From NCBI RefSeq assembly GCF_008727715.1, contig NZ_CP044218.1, positions 620,001-684,000 on the forward strand: a stretch of 64,000 nucleotides of DNA, in the 5' to 3' direction. Shown here piece by piece: positions 29,337 to 38,228 of this stretch. A model generated the notes under the pieces. The model did not search any database. It was given only the letters and a program-made list of their open reading frames with translations, and had not been told where the DNA came from. This DNA comes from Mesorhizobium terrae (GTDB lineage Bacteria; Pseudomonadota; Alphaproteobacteria; Rhizobiales; Rhizobiaceae). The stretch's first letter is position 1; every line of letters begins with the position of its first letter. The translations under genes and the position numbers were made by a program.

Positions 29337-30256
29337 CAGTCGAACCGAGTGTTACGATAGACGCGCAGCACATAGACGAGCGAGATCAGCAGCGAGACGA
29401 GCGTGATCACGAGCGAAAGCGCCATGCCGTATGAGAAGCGAAGGTTTTGGAAAGTTTCGAGGTAGATCTGGACCAAAACGGGCCGCGTCTCCAAACTGGA
29501 GCCCGCCAGAACCCAAGCTTCGTCGAACAGATTGAAGGCGTTGACCGTTGCGTTGGTCATTGCGACTGCAATCGCGCTGCGCACTAACGGCAGGGTAATA
29601 CGCAGAAACATTTGCGTTTGCGTGGCGCCGTCAATACGAGCGGCCTCGTAGAGATGTGCTGGAATACCTTGCATGGCCGCCAAGACGATTACGACCGTCA
29701 ACGGCATCATCCGCCAGACGTGAACCACCGTAACGGCGATGATCGCACTTGCGCGATCGTTGAACCAAACGTGGTTCTCGAACGGCAAGCCGAATGCGGT
29801 GAGTATTCCGTTCAGGAGACCAGCCCCCGGCTGGAATATCCAGAGCCAGATGACGGCGTTAACAACGCCGGGCAGCGCCCACGGCAGAATAACGGCAGCG
29901 AGAAGCCATTGCCGCCCGACACGAACCTGGTTGATGAGCGCAGCGGCGAGAACACCGAAAACCGTCTCAGCCAACACCGCCAGCAAAACATAGAGAAACG
30001 TATTGATCCACGCAGATCCAAGCTGGCCGTCGGAAAACATGCGGGCGTAGTTTTCCAGGCCGACGAAAGGCGTTCCCGCTTGCATCGGATTGACCCGATG
30101 CAAGCTGTCCCACACCGTCCTGCCCATCGGGGCAAAGACCAATGCCGCCATGGTGATCAGGATCGGAGCGACCAGCAGGAAGCCGAGCATGGCGTCGCCG
30201 TTGCCGCCGACGCCATGTTTTTTGCCTCCCGAACTAAGCGAGGCTGCCAATGTCAT
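29336..30256 (-). CDS. Sugar ABC importer permease (MalF type)
   Basis: A 306-aa inner-membrane protein of the MalF/UgpA-like half of CUT1 permeases. Its EAA motif is GIPAHLYEAARIDGATQTQM, and it has several clear membrane spans (FLLVAPILITMAALVFAPMG, LLAAVILPWALPGVVNAVIW). The start overlaps the stop of the binding-protein gene by 4 nt. With the MalG-type partner downstream it forms the channel of the operon's importer. Confidence 0.9.
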   Translation of the reverse strand: MTLAASLSSGGKKHGVGGNGDAMLGFLLVAPILITMAALVFAPMGRTVWDSLHRVNPMQAGTPFVGLENYARMFSDGQLGSAWINTFLYVLLAVLAETVFGVLAAALINQVRVGRQWLLAAVILPWALPGVVNAVIWLWIFQPGAGLLNGILTAFGLPFENHVWFNDRASAIIAVTVVHVWRMMPLTVVIVLAAMQGIPAHLYEAARIDGATQTQMFLRITLPLVRSAIAVAMTNATVNAFNLFDEAWVLAGSSLETRPVLVQIYLETFQNLRFSYGMALSLVITLVSLLISLVYVLRVYRNTRFD

Positions 30257-31512
30257 TGAGCCTTGGCCTGCTTGGTGGCCTCGGCGATGCTCTGCACAGC
30301 CTGCTCGACGGTCATCTGGCCCTTGGCGGCGCTGTTGATCGCCGTGTTCACCGCGCTCGAGAATTGCGGATACCAGGTCGGCGTGCCCTGCGGGAACAAT
30401 GCCTCGACCGTCTTTGACTGCGTAACCAGGGCGCTGCCGCTGCGCAACTTACCCGCATCATTCAGCTCGGCAAGAACGGACGTGCGAGTGGGCAATATGC
30501 CGTTGGCGGTATAGTTCTGCGTCTGGAATTTCTTGGCCGTGAACCATTTGATGAATTCGATCGCGGCTTCCTTGTTCTGCGACACGTTTGGAATGCCGAT
30601 TGCTTCCGGCAAGCCAAAGCTGCGGGTATTCCCGCTTGATGTCGCAACCGGGATCGCCTCGACTTGGCCAGCGACCTTGGATTGCGCCGGGTCATTCATT
30701 TGACCGAGACGGCCAGGCTCTCCCGAAATCATGATGCTGGTCAGACCCTGTGCGAACTGGCCTTCATTGATCTGGCTGTCTTTCAGATTGGTCGAAGCTG
30801 GATCGACAAGTCCGTCTTTCAGAAGCTTCAGTTCGAACTCCAGAGCTTTGTATCCAGCCGAATCCGGCTTGGTGAACAGGGGCTCGAAATTCGCGTCGAA
30901 CAAATCGCCACCGAAGGCTTTCGTCAAAAGGTACCAGCTCGTCGAAGCCCCTTCGGTAGGCGACAAGGGTAGGCCAATTGGATAGTTGACGATGCCTTTT
31001 TCCTTGATCTTCTTCGCTGCCGCGGCAAGTTCGTCCAGTGTTTTCGGCATCTCGGCGATGCCGGCATCCTTGAAATGCTTCTTGTTTACCAGCATCACAC
31101 GGAAATCGTTGCTGTAGGGAATACCAAGCAACTTGCCGTCGACGGTGAAGATGCCGGAAACACCGATATCCTTTAGCGCCTCGGCGTTGATCGCGTCGTT
31201 CAATGGTGCGTACCAGCCAGCCGCACTAAACTGTCCGGTCCATGACCAATCGATCTCGGTGACATCTGCGGGGGTCGTGCCAGCAATCAGCGCCGTAACC
31301 AGCTTGGGTCGGATATCGTCCCAGGCAAGCGTCTGCATGTTCACGTGGATGCCGGTCTCCGCCTCGAAATCGGCGGCGATATTGGACGCCTGCGGCGACG
31401 GCACGAGCACCGTAATGGTCTTACCCGCGAGCGGCTTCTTGTCATCGCTGTGTGCCGGTCCAGCTACAGCCAAAGCAGCCATCACTGCCAGAGGTTGCAT
31501 CAATTTACGCAT
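30253..31512 (-). CDS. Periplasmic sugar-binding protein of the ABC importer
   Basis: About 419 aa when started at ATG 31512, which gives a clean Sec signal peptide (MRKLMQPLAVMAALAVAGPAHS) and a purine-rich AGGAGAGAAGGG upstream. The mature part has the family-1 extracellular solute-binding fold: GKTITVLVPSPQASNIAADF at the N-terminus, DVTEIDWSWTGQF, and IPNVSQNKEAAIEFIKWFTA. It would capture the substrate in the periplasm and deliver it to the two permeases. The start overlaps the kinase stop by 8 nt. Ligand specificity cannot be read directly; the neighbouring AgaS, KbaZ and kinase genes suggest a galactosamine-type sugar. Confidence 0.9.
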   Translation of the reverse strand: MRKLMQPLAVMAALAVAGPAHSDDKKPLAGKTITVLVPSPQASNIAADFEAETGIHVNMQTLAWDDIRPKLVTALIAGTTPADVTEIDWSWTGQFSAAGWYAPLNDAINAEALKDIGVSGIFTVDGKLLGIPYSNDFRVMLVNKKHFKDAGIAEMPKTLDELAAAAKKIKEKGIVNYPIGLPLSPTEGASTSWYLLTKAFGGDLFDANFEPLFTKPDSAGYKALEFELKLLKDGLVDPASTNLKDSQINEGQFAQGLTSIMISGEPGRLGQMNDPAQSKVAGQVEAIPVATSSGNTRSFGLPEAIGIPNVSQNKEAAIEFIKWFTAKKFQTQNYTANGILPTRTSVLAELNDAGKLRSGSALVTQSKTVEALFPQGTPTWYPQFSSAVNTAINSAAKGQMTVEQAVQSIAEATKQAKAQ

Positions 31513-32512
31513 GTTCCCTTCTCTCCTTATTATTGAGGCCTGCTTCACCTGTTTGTTCCGTCGCGCTGTTTGCGACAGCAGCAAGTTGCCCGATCCAGCT
31601 ATCATCGATGAGCCAGCCGAGAAGTTGGGCGGCTGCCAAGAGGGCGCCGCCGATGGGAGGAAGCTTGGGAGCAGTCAAAGGGCGGTCGATGCGAGCACAC
31701 AGCGCATCGAGCAACCGGCGGCTGGCAAAAGTGCCGCCGGCATAGGTCCACCCCAAGGCCGAACCGTTGTGACCAGCTGTTGCGGAGATGGCGGCAAAAT
31801 GCTTCGCCAATTCATCAGCGGCTCGTTCGATCAGATCGAGGGCGCCCGCATCACCGTCCCCTGCAGCGCGATCCACCAGGGTCGATAGCGCAGCTATGCC
31901 GGATCGTGGATTGGCAAGACCCGTCACCCAGCCGCCGAGCGCGTTCATCGGGTCGGACCGATCGATCTGCAAATGTTCAAACATCATGTCCGCCAGGGCC
32001 GTAGGCCTGGCACGCCCGTCGATACTCTGGCTTACGAGGTTGAGCGCAGCGCGTCCGATCCAGTATCCACTGCCCTCGTCACCGATCGCATCACCCCACC
32101 CGCCAACGCGAAACGAGACGCCAGTCGCGTCTCGTGCCCAAGCCATGGAACCGGTTCCCGAAAGGAGGAGGATGCCAGCGCCTCCCGCGAATGCGCCAAG
32201 ATGGGCCGCTTCGACATCATTCAAGATGCGCTGTGGCACATCGCCAAACGCGCAGGAAATCGCGTCGCGCTGCATTTCGGAGAGCCTCTTCACCTCGCTA
32301 TAGGCGGGAAGTGCGGCTGCGACGGCACCGATACGCGGGTCGCCGACGAAGGGAGCAAGCTGCGCGTCGAGTTCCTGACGCCAACCTGGATTGTCCATCG
32401 GATTGACGCCACCACCCCGAGATAAGCGTAAGAGCCGCCCCGATCTATCGGCGAGAGCGACAAGGATCTTGCTGCCGCCACCATCTATGCCGAGGATCAG
32501 ATCGCGCTTCAC
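31505..32512 (-). CDS. BadF/BcrA-type N-acetylhexosamine kinase
   Basis: A 335-aa actin-fold ATPase. The phosphate-1 motif is LILGIDGGGSKILVALADR at the N-terminus, followed by ILNDVEAAHLGAF with a conserved Asp, the phosphate-2 loop LLLSGTGSMAWARD, and GWGDAIGDEGSGYWIG. Members of this family include eukaryotic-type N-acetylglucosamine kinase and bacterial amino-sugar kinases. It probably phosphorylates the imported amino sugar at C6. It overlaps deoR upstream (4 nt) and the binding protein downstream (8 nt). Confidence 0.87.
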   Translation of the reverse strand: MKRDLILGIDGGGSKILVALADRSGRLLRLSRGGGVNPMDNPGWRQELDAQLAPFVGDPRIGAVAAALPAYSEVKRLSEMQRDAISCAFGDVPQRILNDVEAAHLGAFAGGAGILLLSGTGSMAWARDATGVSFRVGGWGDAIGDEGSGYWIGRAALNLVSQSIDGRARPTALADMMFEHLQIDRSDPMNALGGWVTGLANPRSGIAALSTLVDRAAGDGDAGALDLIERAADELAKHFAAISATAGHNGSALGWTYAGGTFASRRLLDALCARIDRPLTAPKLPPIGGALLAAAQLLGWLIDDSWIGQLAAVANSATEQTGEAGLNNKERREHA

Positions 32513-33285
32513 GCCTCTACCCCGGCGCTCACAATAGTCGCCTTGACGCCAAGCTCACCAAGCTGGTTGCGCCATTGCGCGGTCAGGTTCGCATCGGTGA
32601 TGACCTGGGTCTCGGCTAAGGGCGCGACCTTATAGGTCGCCATGGTTCCGAACTTCGAAGCATCGGCCAGTAAGAAGCGGTGAGCGGATCGGCTAAGCAT
32701 ACATCTGTTGAGGCTCGCTTCCGCGCTGTCGACACTGTAGATCGCAGCATCAGGACTGATCGCGCTTGCGCCCAGGAAAAGCTGATCGAACCAGATGGTT
32801 TCCAACATTGCTTCAGCTTGGGGGCCAACGAGCGAAGCGTTTTCGCTACGCAATTGACCGCCCAAAAGCACAACATCCAGATTGGGAATGTTGAGGAATT
32901 CCTGGGCGACCGTGAGCCCATTGGTAAAGATGCGTAGCGGCAATGGGTTGATGCGAATGAGCCGCGCCAGTTGGAACACCGTCGTTCCAGCGTCGAGAAA
33001 AATCGCGGTGCGCGGTGAGAGCAACTCATAAGCAGTTGTCGCGATGGCGCGCTTGGCGGAAAGGTTGCGCTTCGCCCGTTCCTGAAACGCAAGCTCGACC
33101 GAGGAGCCTTCAGCAATCTGGGCCCCGCCATGGACCCGATCGATTGCCCCTTCTCGTTCAAGGATTTGCAAGTCCCGGCGAACCGTCGCCAACGAAGCGC
33201 CAATTGAGTCTGCCAGCTGCTGAATGGTGGAGAAGCCGTTCGCGTAAAGATGGCTGCGAATAGCATCGAGGCGCTCCGGCTTCAT
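32509..33285 (-). CDS. DeoR-family repressor of the amino-sugar operon
   Basis: About 258 aa from ATG 33285, which has GGAGGG directly upstream (tight spacing); longer alternatives start at GTG 33303 or TTG 33372. The N-terminal HTH is DAIRSHLYANGFSTIQQLAD then SLATVRRDLQILEREG, and RVHGGAQ is the classic DeoR wing motif. The C-terminal DeoRC effector domain has the ISOCOT-fold motifs IFLDAGTTVFQLARLI and VVLLGGQLRSENASLVG. Such regulators respond to phosphorylated sugars. It is the first gene of the operon, so it likely regulates its own transcription through the repeated sites just upstream. Confidence 0.9.
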   Translation of the reverse strand: MKPERLDAIRSHLYANGFSTIQQLADSIGASLATVRRDLQILEREGAIDRVHGGAQIAEGSSVELAFQERAKRNLSAKRAIATTAYELLSPRTAIFLDAGTTVFQLARLIRINPLPLRIFTNGLTVAQEFLNIPNLDVVLLGGQLRSENASLVGPQAEAMLETIWFDQLFLGASAISPDAAIYSVDSAEASLNRCMLSRSAHRFLLADASKFGTMATYKVAPLAETQVITDANLTAQWRNQLGELGVKATIVSAGVEA

Positions 33286-33337
33286 CCCTCCAGCCTGACT
33301 CACCGGCACATCCTCCCCTACACGACTTCTCTTTGTT

Positions 33338-33386
33338 TCAATCAGAATTCCACCACATTCAATCAGTGTCAATCATAATTCTGATT
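33338..33386 (-). promoter_or_regulatory. Repeated operator-like half sites upstream of deoR
   Basis: On the plus strand three copies of TCAATCA occur at 33338, 33359 and 33369 (tcaatcagaatt, tcaatcagtgt, tcaatcataatt), followed by the inverted form aattctgatt at 33377-33386. Spacings of 21 and 10 bp are about two and one helical turns, so all half sites face one side of the DNA. A TTGACA on the minus strand at 33372-33367 could be a -35 box inside the repeats; the -10 candidate is weak. DeoR proteins commonly bind such repeated sites and loop DNA. This is the best candidate operator for the operon. Confidence 0.6.
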
Positions 33387-33422
33387 TTTTTTGATCTATT
33401 CGCGCGAATGCCCTGAACAAGA

Positions 33423-33458
33423 AAATAGCGCGCTTCCGAGCAAGGAAGCGCGCTATTT
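33423..33458 (-). terminator. Strong intrinsic terminator after melA
   Basis: A perfect 15-bp stem (AAATAGCGCGCTTCC with its complement) closes a 6-nt GAGCAA loop, 40 bp beyond the melA stop. Reading the minus strand, the right arm is followed by ATTTTCTTGTT. It separates melA from the deoR operon. Confidence 0.8.
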
Positions 33459-33498
33459 CAAATAGTTAGAGATTTTCGATTATATGAAGCAGAGCGAG

Positions 33499-34815
33499 TT
33501 AGTGGTAGTTCGGCAGGAGACTACCGTGCGCCTCGATCATCTCGTCGACGAGCTGCCAGATCTCGTCGGGCGACAATTCCGCCGATGTGTGAGGGTCGAG
33601 CAATGCGGCTTGATAGATGCGGTCGCGCTTTTTGGTCAGCGCCGCCTCGACGGTCAATTCCTGCACCGAGACACTCAGTTGCATTGTCGCGGCGAGCTGA
33701 GATGGAATCCGACCAATACGAACGGGTTGCACCCCGTTGCGGTCGACATGGCAAGGCACCTCAACGACGCATGCGTGAGGCAGATTTTCGATCAACCCGC
33801 CATTCGGCACGTTGCCGTAGATCAGCGCTGGTTGCCCCGTCACCACGGCATGGATGATGCCCGCGGCATATTCGTTGCTGCGGCATACCTCGATCGGATT
33901 GCCGCCTTCGAGGGACTTCTTCAATTCCTGCCATTCGGCGATCTGCACTTCGCAGCGCCGGATGTATTCATCAAGCGGGATGTTAAGGGTCTCAATCAGA
34001 TCACTTCTGCCATTTTTGATATACCACGACGTGTATTCGGAGAAGTGCTCGCTCGATTCCGTTACAAAATGGCCGAGCCGCTTCAACACGTCGAAACGCA
34101 CCTTGTCGTTCTGCGGCGCGCGCCCTTCCTGCACCAGCGCCTTGAGACGCGGGTAAAGGTCCACGCGCGCGCCGTCGGCGAGCCGCTTTTCATATTGGAG
34201 GAAGAAAGCGACGTGATTGATGCCTGCCGACACATAGTTGATATCAGCGATGTTTTCGCCAAGACAATCAGAGAGATGGGCTGCCGTGTGTTGTACGCTG
34301 TGGCACAGGCCGACTGTTTTGATGTCTGGTGCGATTTCCTTGATCGCCCAGCAGTTGATCGCCATCGGATTGACGTACTGCATCAGAAGCGCGCCCGGGC
34401 AGAGGTCTTCCATATCGCGACAGATTTCCTCTAACACAGGGATGGTCCGCAACCCGCGGAAGATGCCGCCGATACCCAGAGTGTCACCGATGGTTTGTCG
34501 CAACGCGTAACGCCTGGGAACCTCAAAATCGGTGATCGTCGCCGGCCGATAGCCCCCCACCTGCATCATCAGGATAACGAAATCGGAACCCTTGAGCGCT
34601 GCGCGCCGGTCAAGCGTAGCCTCGATGCGAACCGCCTCCAGCTTCAACGCCTCGCAGATGCGCCGGGCGACAATCTCCGATGTCCTCAATCGCTCGGGAT
34701 CAATGTCGAAGAGGCTGATCACATAGTCGGCATTACCCGAATTGGAGAGTACATCCCCGAGAATGTTCTGGGCAAAGACCGTGCTGCCGGCGCCCACGAG
34801 GCAAATCTTCGTCAT
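33499..34815 (-). CDS. melA: Family 4 glycoside hydrolase, alpha-galactosidase (MelA type)
   Basis: A protein of 438 aa. The N-terminal NAD-binding loop is CLVGAGSTVFAQNILGDV. GH4 signatures follow: QVGGYRPATITDFEVPRRYAL, YVNPMAI at 147-153 and GLCHSVQ at 169-175, whose Cys171 is the Mn2+ ligand, then AGINHVAF with His201 as the second ligand. GH4 enzymes cleave glycosides by an NAD-dependent oxidation-elimination-addition mechanism in the cytoplasm. Overall pattern and length match E. coli MelA rather than the phospho-glucosidases. Start ATG 34815 has GGAG 7 nt upstream. It is divergent from an araC-type gene across 116 bp, the same arrangement as melR-melA in E. coli. Activity on alpha-GalNAc is possible given the downstream operon. 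Confidence 0.9.
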   Translation of the reverse strand: MTKICLVGAGSTVFAQNILGDVLSNSGNADYVISLFDIDPERLRTSEIVARRICEALKLEAVRIEATLDRRAALKGSDFVILMMQVGGYRPATITDFEVPRRYALRQTIGDTLGIGGIFRGLRTIPVLEEICRDMEDLCPGALLMQYVNPMAINCWAIKEIAPDIKTVGLCHSVQHTAAHLSDCLGENIADINYVSAGINHVAFFLQYEKRLADGARVDLYPRLKALVQEGRAPQNDKVRFDVLKRLGHFVTESSEHFSEYTSWYIKNGRSDLIETLNIPLDEYIRRCEVQIAEWQELKKSLEGGNPIEVCRSNEYAAGIIHAVVTGQPALIYGNVPNGGLIENLPHACVVEVPCHVDRNGVQPVRIGRIPSQLAATMQLSVSVQELTVEAALTKKRDRIYQAALLDPHTSAELSPDEIWQLVDEMIEAHGSLLPNYH

Positions 34816-34931
34816 TACGTGCTCCAGTTGGGATTTTTCGGGAACTGGCTCCTAGTCTATCCTTTCAAACAGGATTTTCCTCCTGCTATGAACCATCACA
34901 TTCCTGAATCCGCGCAAGCGAGAAACCCATC
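34816..34931. promoter_or_regulatory. Divergent promoter region of melA and the araC-type gene
   Basis: The 116 bp between two divergent starts must contain both promoters. The only visible structure is a short inverted repeat, AGGATTTTCCT, near 34871-34881. No clear -35/-10 pair was recognised. By analogy with MelR-regulated loci, the AraC-type protein probably binds here. Confidence 0.45.
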
Positions 34932-35816
34932 ATGACGAAGAGCCTGCGCTTTCGAGGTGAAAAAGCGTTCAGCGTTCCCGGAGAGGAATTTTTGATCGAA
35001 CGCCATATCGCCGACACGATGGCCATTGCGCACTGGCACAACCATGTTGAGATCAACCTCCTCATGAAAGGCAGAATGAACTACCTTTTCAACGGAAGGC
35101 AGGAGGAGGTCGAGGCTGGAAAGTTGGTCCTGTTCTGGGCGGCAATTCCGCACAGAACTATCGATGTTTCGAAAAATGCGCCGCTGATTTGCATTTATTT
35201 GCCACTGGTCGATTTCTTGGGTCTGTCAATCGATCGCCGCATTAGACAGGATATCATGCAGGGTAGATTCCTGACTGATCCGAGGCCTGCTTGGGCAGAT
35301 ACTGCGCAGATGTCGCGATGGGCGCAGGAATGGGAAGAGGGCAAACCGACCCGGCGTCGATTGGCGGCCGATGAAGTGCGGCTGCGGGTCAAGCGCCTCG
35401 TCCTCGACACGCTGGAAACGCCACATATCGAGCACCGACCGACGGTCGCCCCAATCAACAGCGCGGCGGTGCAACGCGCCGAAGCGTTGACCGAGTTGAT
35501 CGGCGCGCGTCATGCCGGTTCACTGTCATTGACAAAATTGGCCAAACTATCCGGCATTCATCCAAGTACCGCCAACAGGACTTTCCGCGAAGTGCTGGGT
35601 GTCTCGGTCAATGAATACCTGATACGCTATCGGCTGGCCCAAGCTATCCAGCGCCTCGCCGATACCAACGATCCGGTCCTGCAGATCGCCTATGATTGTG
35701 GCTTCGGCTCAAGCAGCCGTTTCTACGATCTCTTCAAACATCGCACCGGCATGACCCCCAAAGTCTTCCGCGCCCGGGTCGGCAGGGCCGGCGCACCGGA
35801 CGTTGATCACGATTGA
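34932..35816 (+). CDS. AraC-family transcriptional activator (MelR-like)
   Basis: A protein of 294 aa. The N-terminal cupin sensor begins AIAHWHNHVEINLLMKG, a metal- or sugar-binding beta barrel start, and has EAGKLVLFWAAIPHRTID. The C-terminal pair of helix-turn-helix motifs is LTKLAKLSGIHPSTANRTF and VLQIAYDCGFGSSSRFYDLF, ending TPKVFRAR, the AraC hallmark. The divergent position and architecture match MelR, the activator of melA, so it most likely senses an alpha-galactoside. It is probably cytoplasmic. Confidence 0.88.
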   Translation: MTKSLRFRGEKAFSVPGEEFLIERHIADTMAIAHWHNHVEINLLMKGRMNYLFNGRQEEVEAGKLVLFWAAIPHRTIDVSKNAPLICIYLPLVDFLGLSIDRRIRQDIMQGRFLTDPRPAWADTAQMSRWAQEWEEGKPTRRRLAADEVRLRVKRLVLDTLETPHIEHRPTVAPINSAAVQRAEALTELIGARHAGSLSLTKLAKLSGIHPSTANRTFREVLGVSVNEYLIRYRLAQAIQRLADTNDPVLQIAYDCGFGSSSRFYDLFKHRTGMTPKVFRARVGRAGAPDVDHD

Positions 35817-35926
35817 AATATGTCTGCTTCTTCGAAAAAACCGCTATCCCTGCAACTTTGAGACGTTTTTCGGTAACGAGTTCATTCTCTCAGCAGTAAA
35901 CGGCATCGATAAACACGACAGGGAAC

Positions 35927-36880
35927 TCAAATATTTGTCGGGTGAGCAATTGCAGTTCCATCGCGTGTCACAAGGCATCTTAATCGCGCCAGCATAAGTC
36001 TGACCAGGACATCCCGATCGGGCGCATGCTCTGCGACCATGGTCTGGCGGAAATGCCAATAGAACCCGCCACCGATGAAACGCGTCATCGATGGCATTCG
36101 ATAGCTGTAGAAACGTTCGAGCAGCGCTGCGCGCTTCGCCGGGTCGGATGGCACGCCTTTGCCCCAGCCAAATTCGCCGATTCCAAGCAAAGCGTTGGGA
36201 AAGCGGCTAGCCAACGCCCCGAAGACCCGATCGAATTCCGCATGTGAAAGCTGATGGCCGCCGTTCTCATCTTCGTAGTAGCTGACAAAGACATAGTCTA
36301 GGCCAGCCCGCATGCGATGGTTGAAGGGAATATTTGCGTCGACCCAACCGATCATCTCCGCGGACGACTCAGGCACAGGCTCGTAGTAGAGCGTCAATGC
36401 GGTGAGGTGCTGGGCAGCTTTGGCTGCATCGTACATGATTTCTATTTTCTGCAGCGTGTCCTCGCCTACCCAGTCGCCGTTGACTTCGTTGCCGATCTCC
36501 CAGATGCGAACAATCGCGCCGAGCTTTGCGATATAGGCTGCCATCCGCATCTCAACTTCCTTCGGCTTCAAGCTCGCCATAGTGTGAGAATCGACGGCAA
36601 GGCCCATAACATCAGCAACGGAAGCCGTCGCTTTGATACAAGGCAGATAGTCATCCGGATTGGGCCCTCCATCCTTGGGCGGATCGAAAACAGTCCGGAC
36701 TGTCGAACGCCTGGGCAGATGCGCGAGCGCTTTGATCTGCTGTTCGGTCCGCTCCATGCAATTGTCGCTCGTCAGGCCCCATAGATAGGGTTGCTGAGCG
36801 ATGGCCGTATCGCTGCCGCCAACGATAGAGACCGCGAACCAGAGAACGAGTTCCGAGATGACGCGCGCAGCGACCCACAT
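35927..36880 (-). CDS. Exported glycosidase-like protein (GH clan A fold)
   Basis: A protein of 317 aa with an N-terminal signal sequence (VISELVLWFAVSIVGGSDTAIA, cleavage likely after AIA). A TIM-barrel glycosidase pattern follows: IWEIGNEVNGDW at 127-138, with Glu132 in the Asn-Glu acid/base position, and LGIGEFGWG at 232-240, with Glu236 in the nucleophile position. These two glutamates on strands 4 and 7 define clan GH-A. I cannot assign the numbered family. It follows the GH5 gene after 34 bp on the same strand, so the two are probably co-expressed and act on the same polysaccharide outside the cytoplasm. Confidence 0.75.
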   Translation of the reverse strand: MWVAARVISELVLWFAVSIVGGSDTAIAQQPYLWGLTSDNCMERTEQQIKALAHLPRRSTVRTVFDPPKDGGPNPDDYLPCIKATASVADVMGLAVDSHTMASLKPKEVEMRMAAYIAKLGAIVRIWEIGNEVNGDWVGEDTLQKIEIMYDAAKAAQHLTALTLYYEPVPESSAEMIGWVDANIPFNHRMRAGLDYVFVSYYEDENGGHQLSHAEFDRVFGALASRFPNALLGIGEFGWGKGVPSDPAKRAALLERFYSYRMPSMTRFIGGGFYWHFRQTMVAEHAPDRDVLVRLMLARLRCLVTRDGTAIAHPTNI

Positions 36881-36914
36881 AGTTGCGATCCGCCCCCTAA
36901 GCCGCTCGATATTT

Positions 36915-37949
36915 TCAGTCTCGATCCATCAGTGCACGCAGCAGCGGCTGACGCCATCGACCACGATCCGCGTCATAGGCACCGAACACGGAGCAGAACT
37001 CCCAGTAGGCCCAGGCAAAGCCATTGCTTTCGGCTTCCTCGGCGACCGCGCGCGTCCACCGCTGCCGTGACGGCATGTCGGCAACGCGATGACTGCCGAA
37101 TTCTCCGAGGTAGATTGGCCGATTGTGCTGCATGCTCCACGCCGCCACCTTGGCAAAATCGTCGTGCAGTGCCCGCCTATCCCGAACGCTTCCAGCCCAT
37201 CTCGTTCCGAGCCAAGCTGCGCTGCCTTCGACCCAATCAGCTCCCTGATGTGTGAAGTGCGCCGGCTCGTAGTAGTGAAACGTGACAATCAGATTATCGT
37301 CTTTCGCTGGAAGGTTGAGCCGATCCAATCCCTTAAGATCATATTGCTGGCCCGGCCCGACAATCACCATGCGCCGCGGGTTGCTCTGGCGTATCGTCTG
37401 AAGCAACATCGGAACCAATTTCGCCCAACGCGCATCGGTCAGCTCACCTTCAGGCTCGTTTAACAATTCGAAGCTGAGCGTCGAAGGCCATGTTTGATAA
37501 TGACGTGCCACCTCGCCCCACAACGTTATAAAACGAGCCTGCTCCTCCCCGGGACGCGTACTCATCTCCTCGTAGTGATGAAAATCGACAACAACGAAGA
37601 GCCCCTGCGATAGGGCTTGTTCGATCGCCCAATCCACCCGATCGAGAAAGGCGCGATCGACGGCGTAAGGAGGATTGCCGTCAGCGTGGGCTGACCAGCG
37701 GACAGGAATACGGACGGCGTTGAATCCAGCTGCCTTGATGGTTTTGAAATAGCCAGCTTCCAACGTAACTCCCCAGAGACCTTCCTCCGGCGCATCCAGA
37801 GCATTGCCCAGGTTGATGCCTCGAGCGAGACGCAGGACATAGCGAAACGCCTCTCCTCTACCAGTCTCCGCAACAGCCTTGTCCGGTGAGATGTTCCACA
37901 CAAAGAACAGAACGAGGTTGATAAACATGTACAAAGCAAATCGGCACAT
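36915..37949 (-). CDS. Exported family 5 glycoside hydrolase (endoglucanase-like)
   Basis: About 344 aa from ATG 37949, which has GAGG 6 nt upstream and gives an N-terminal membrane/export segment (ALYMFINLVLFFVWNI). An upstream ATG at 38057 would add 36 unlikely residues. GH5 signatures are GINLGNALDAP near 44, NAVRIPVRWSAH, VVVDFHHYEE near 120, FELLNEPEG with the acid/base Glu165, and YLGEFGSHR with the nucleophile Glu283. It hydrolyses beta-glucans or related polymers; the substrate is not decided by sequence. The partner gene downstream encodes another exported GH-A enzyme. Confidence 0.88.
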   Translation of the reverse strand: MCRFALYMFINLVLFFVWNISPDKAVAETGRGEAFRYVLRLARGINLGNALDAPEEGLWGVTLEAGYFKTIKAAGFNAVRIPVRWSAHADGNPPYAVDRAFLDRVDWAIEQALSQGLFVVVDFHHYEEMSTRPGEEQARFITLWGEVARHYQTWPSTLSFELLNEPEGELTDARWAKLVPMLLQTIRQSNPRRMVIVGPGQQYDLKGLDRLNLPAKDDNLIVTFHYYEPAHFTHQGADWVEGSAAWLGTRWAGSVRDRRALHDDFAKVAAWSMQHNRPIYLGEFGSHRVADMPSRQRWTRAVAEEAESNGFAWAYWEFCSVFGAYDADRGRWRQPLLRALMDRD

Positions 37950-38228
37950 GACGACCTCGACGGCTCGTGACTGCGATCTATCTGTTTGCGATGCTTTGAA
38001 AAACTGCAGCATCATACGAGCCTTGGATTGATCCTGGGCGCGAATGAGGGAATGCAACCTCCGGGAAACAGGATTGGTCCGTGTCCTCGATCCTATCTCT
38101 GCATCTGAACCAACCGCTTTGATCTATTGGTTCACTATGTTGGAGAAGCGTGGATATTGGATGGATAATTCATGGAGGCAATCTCTGACGACTCGACGTC
38201 GCAAGTTCACCATGTCATCGGGTAGGCG

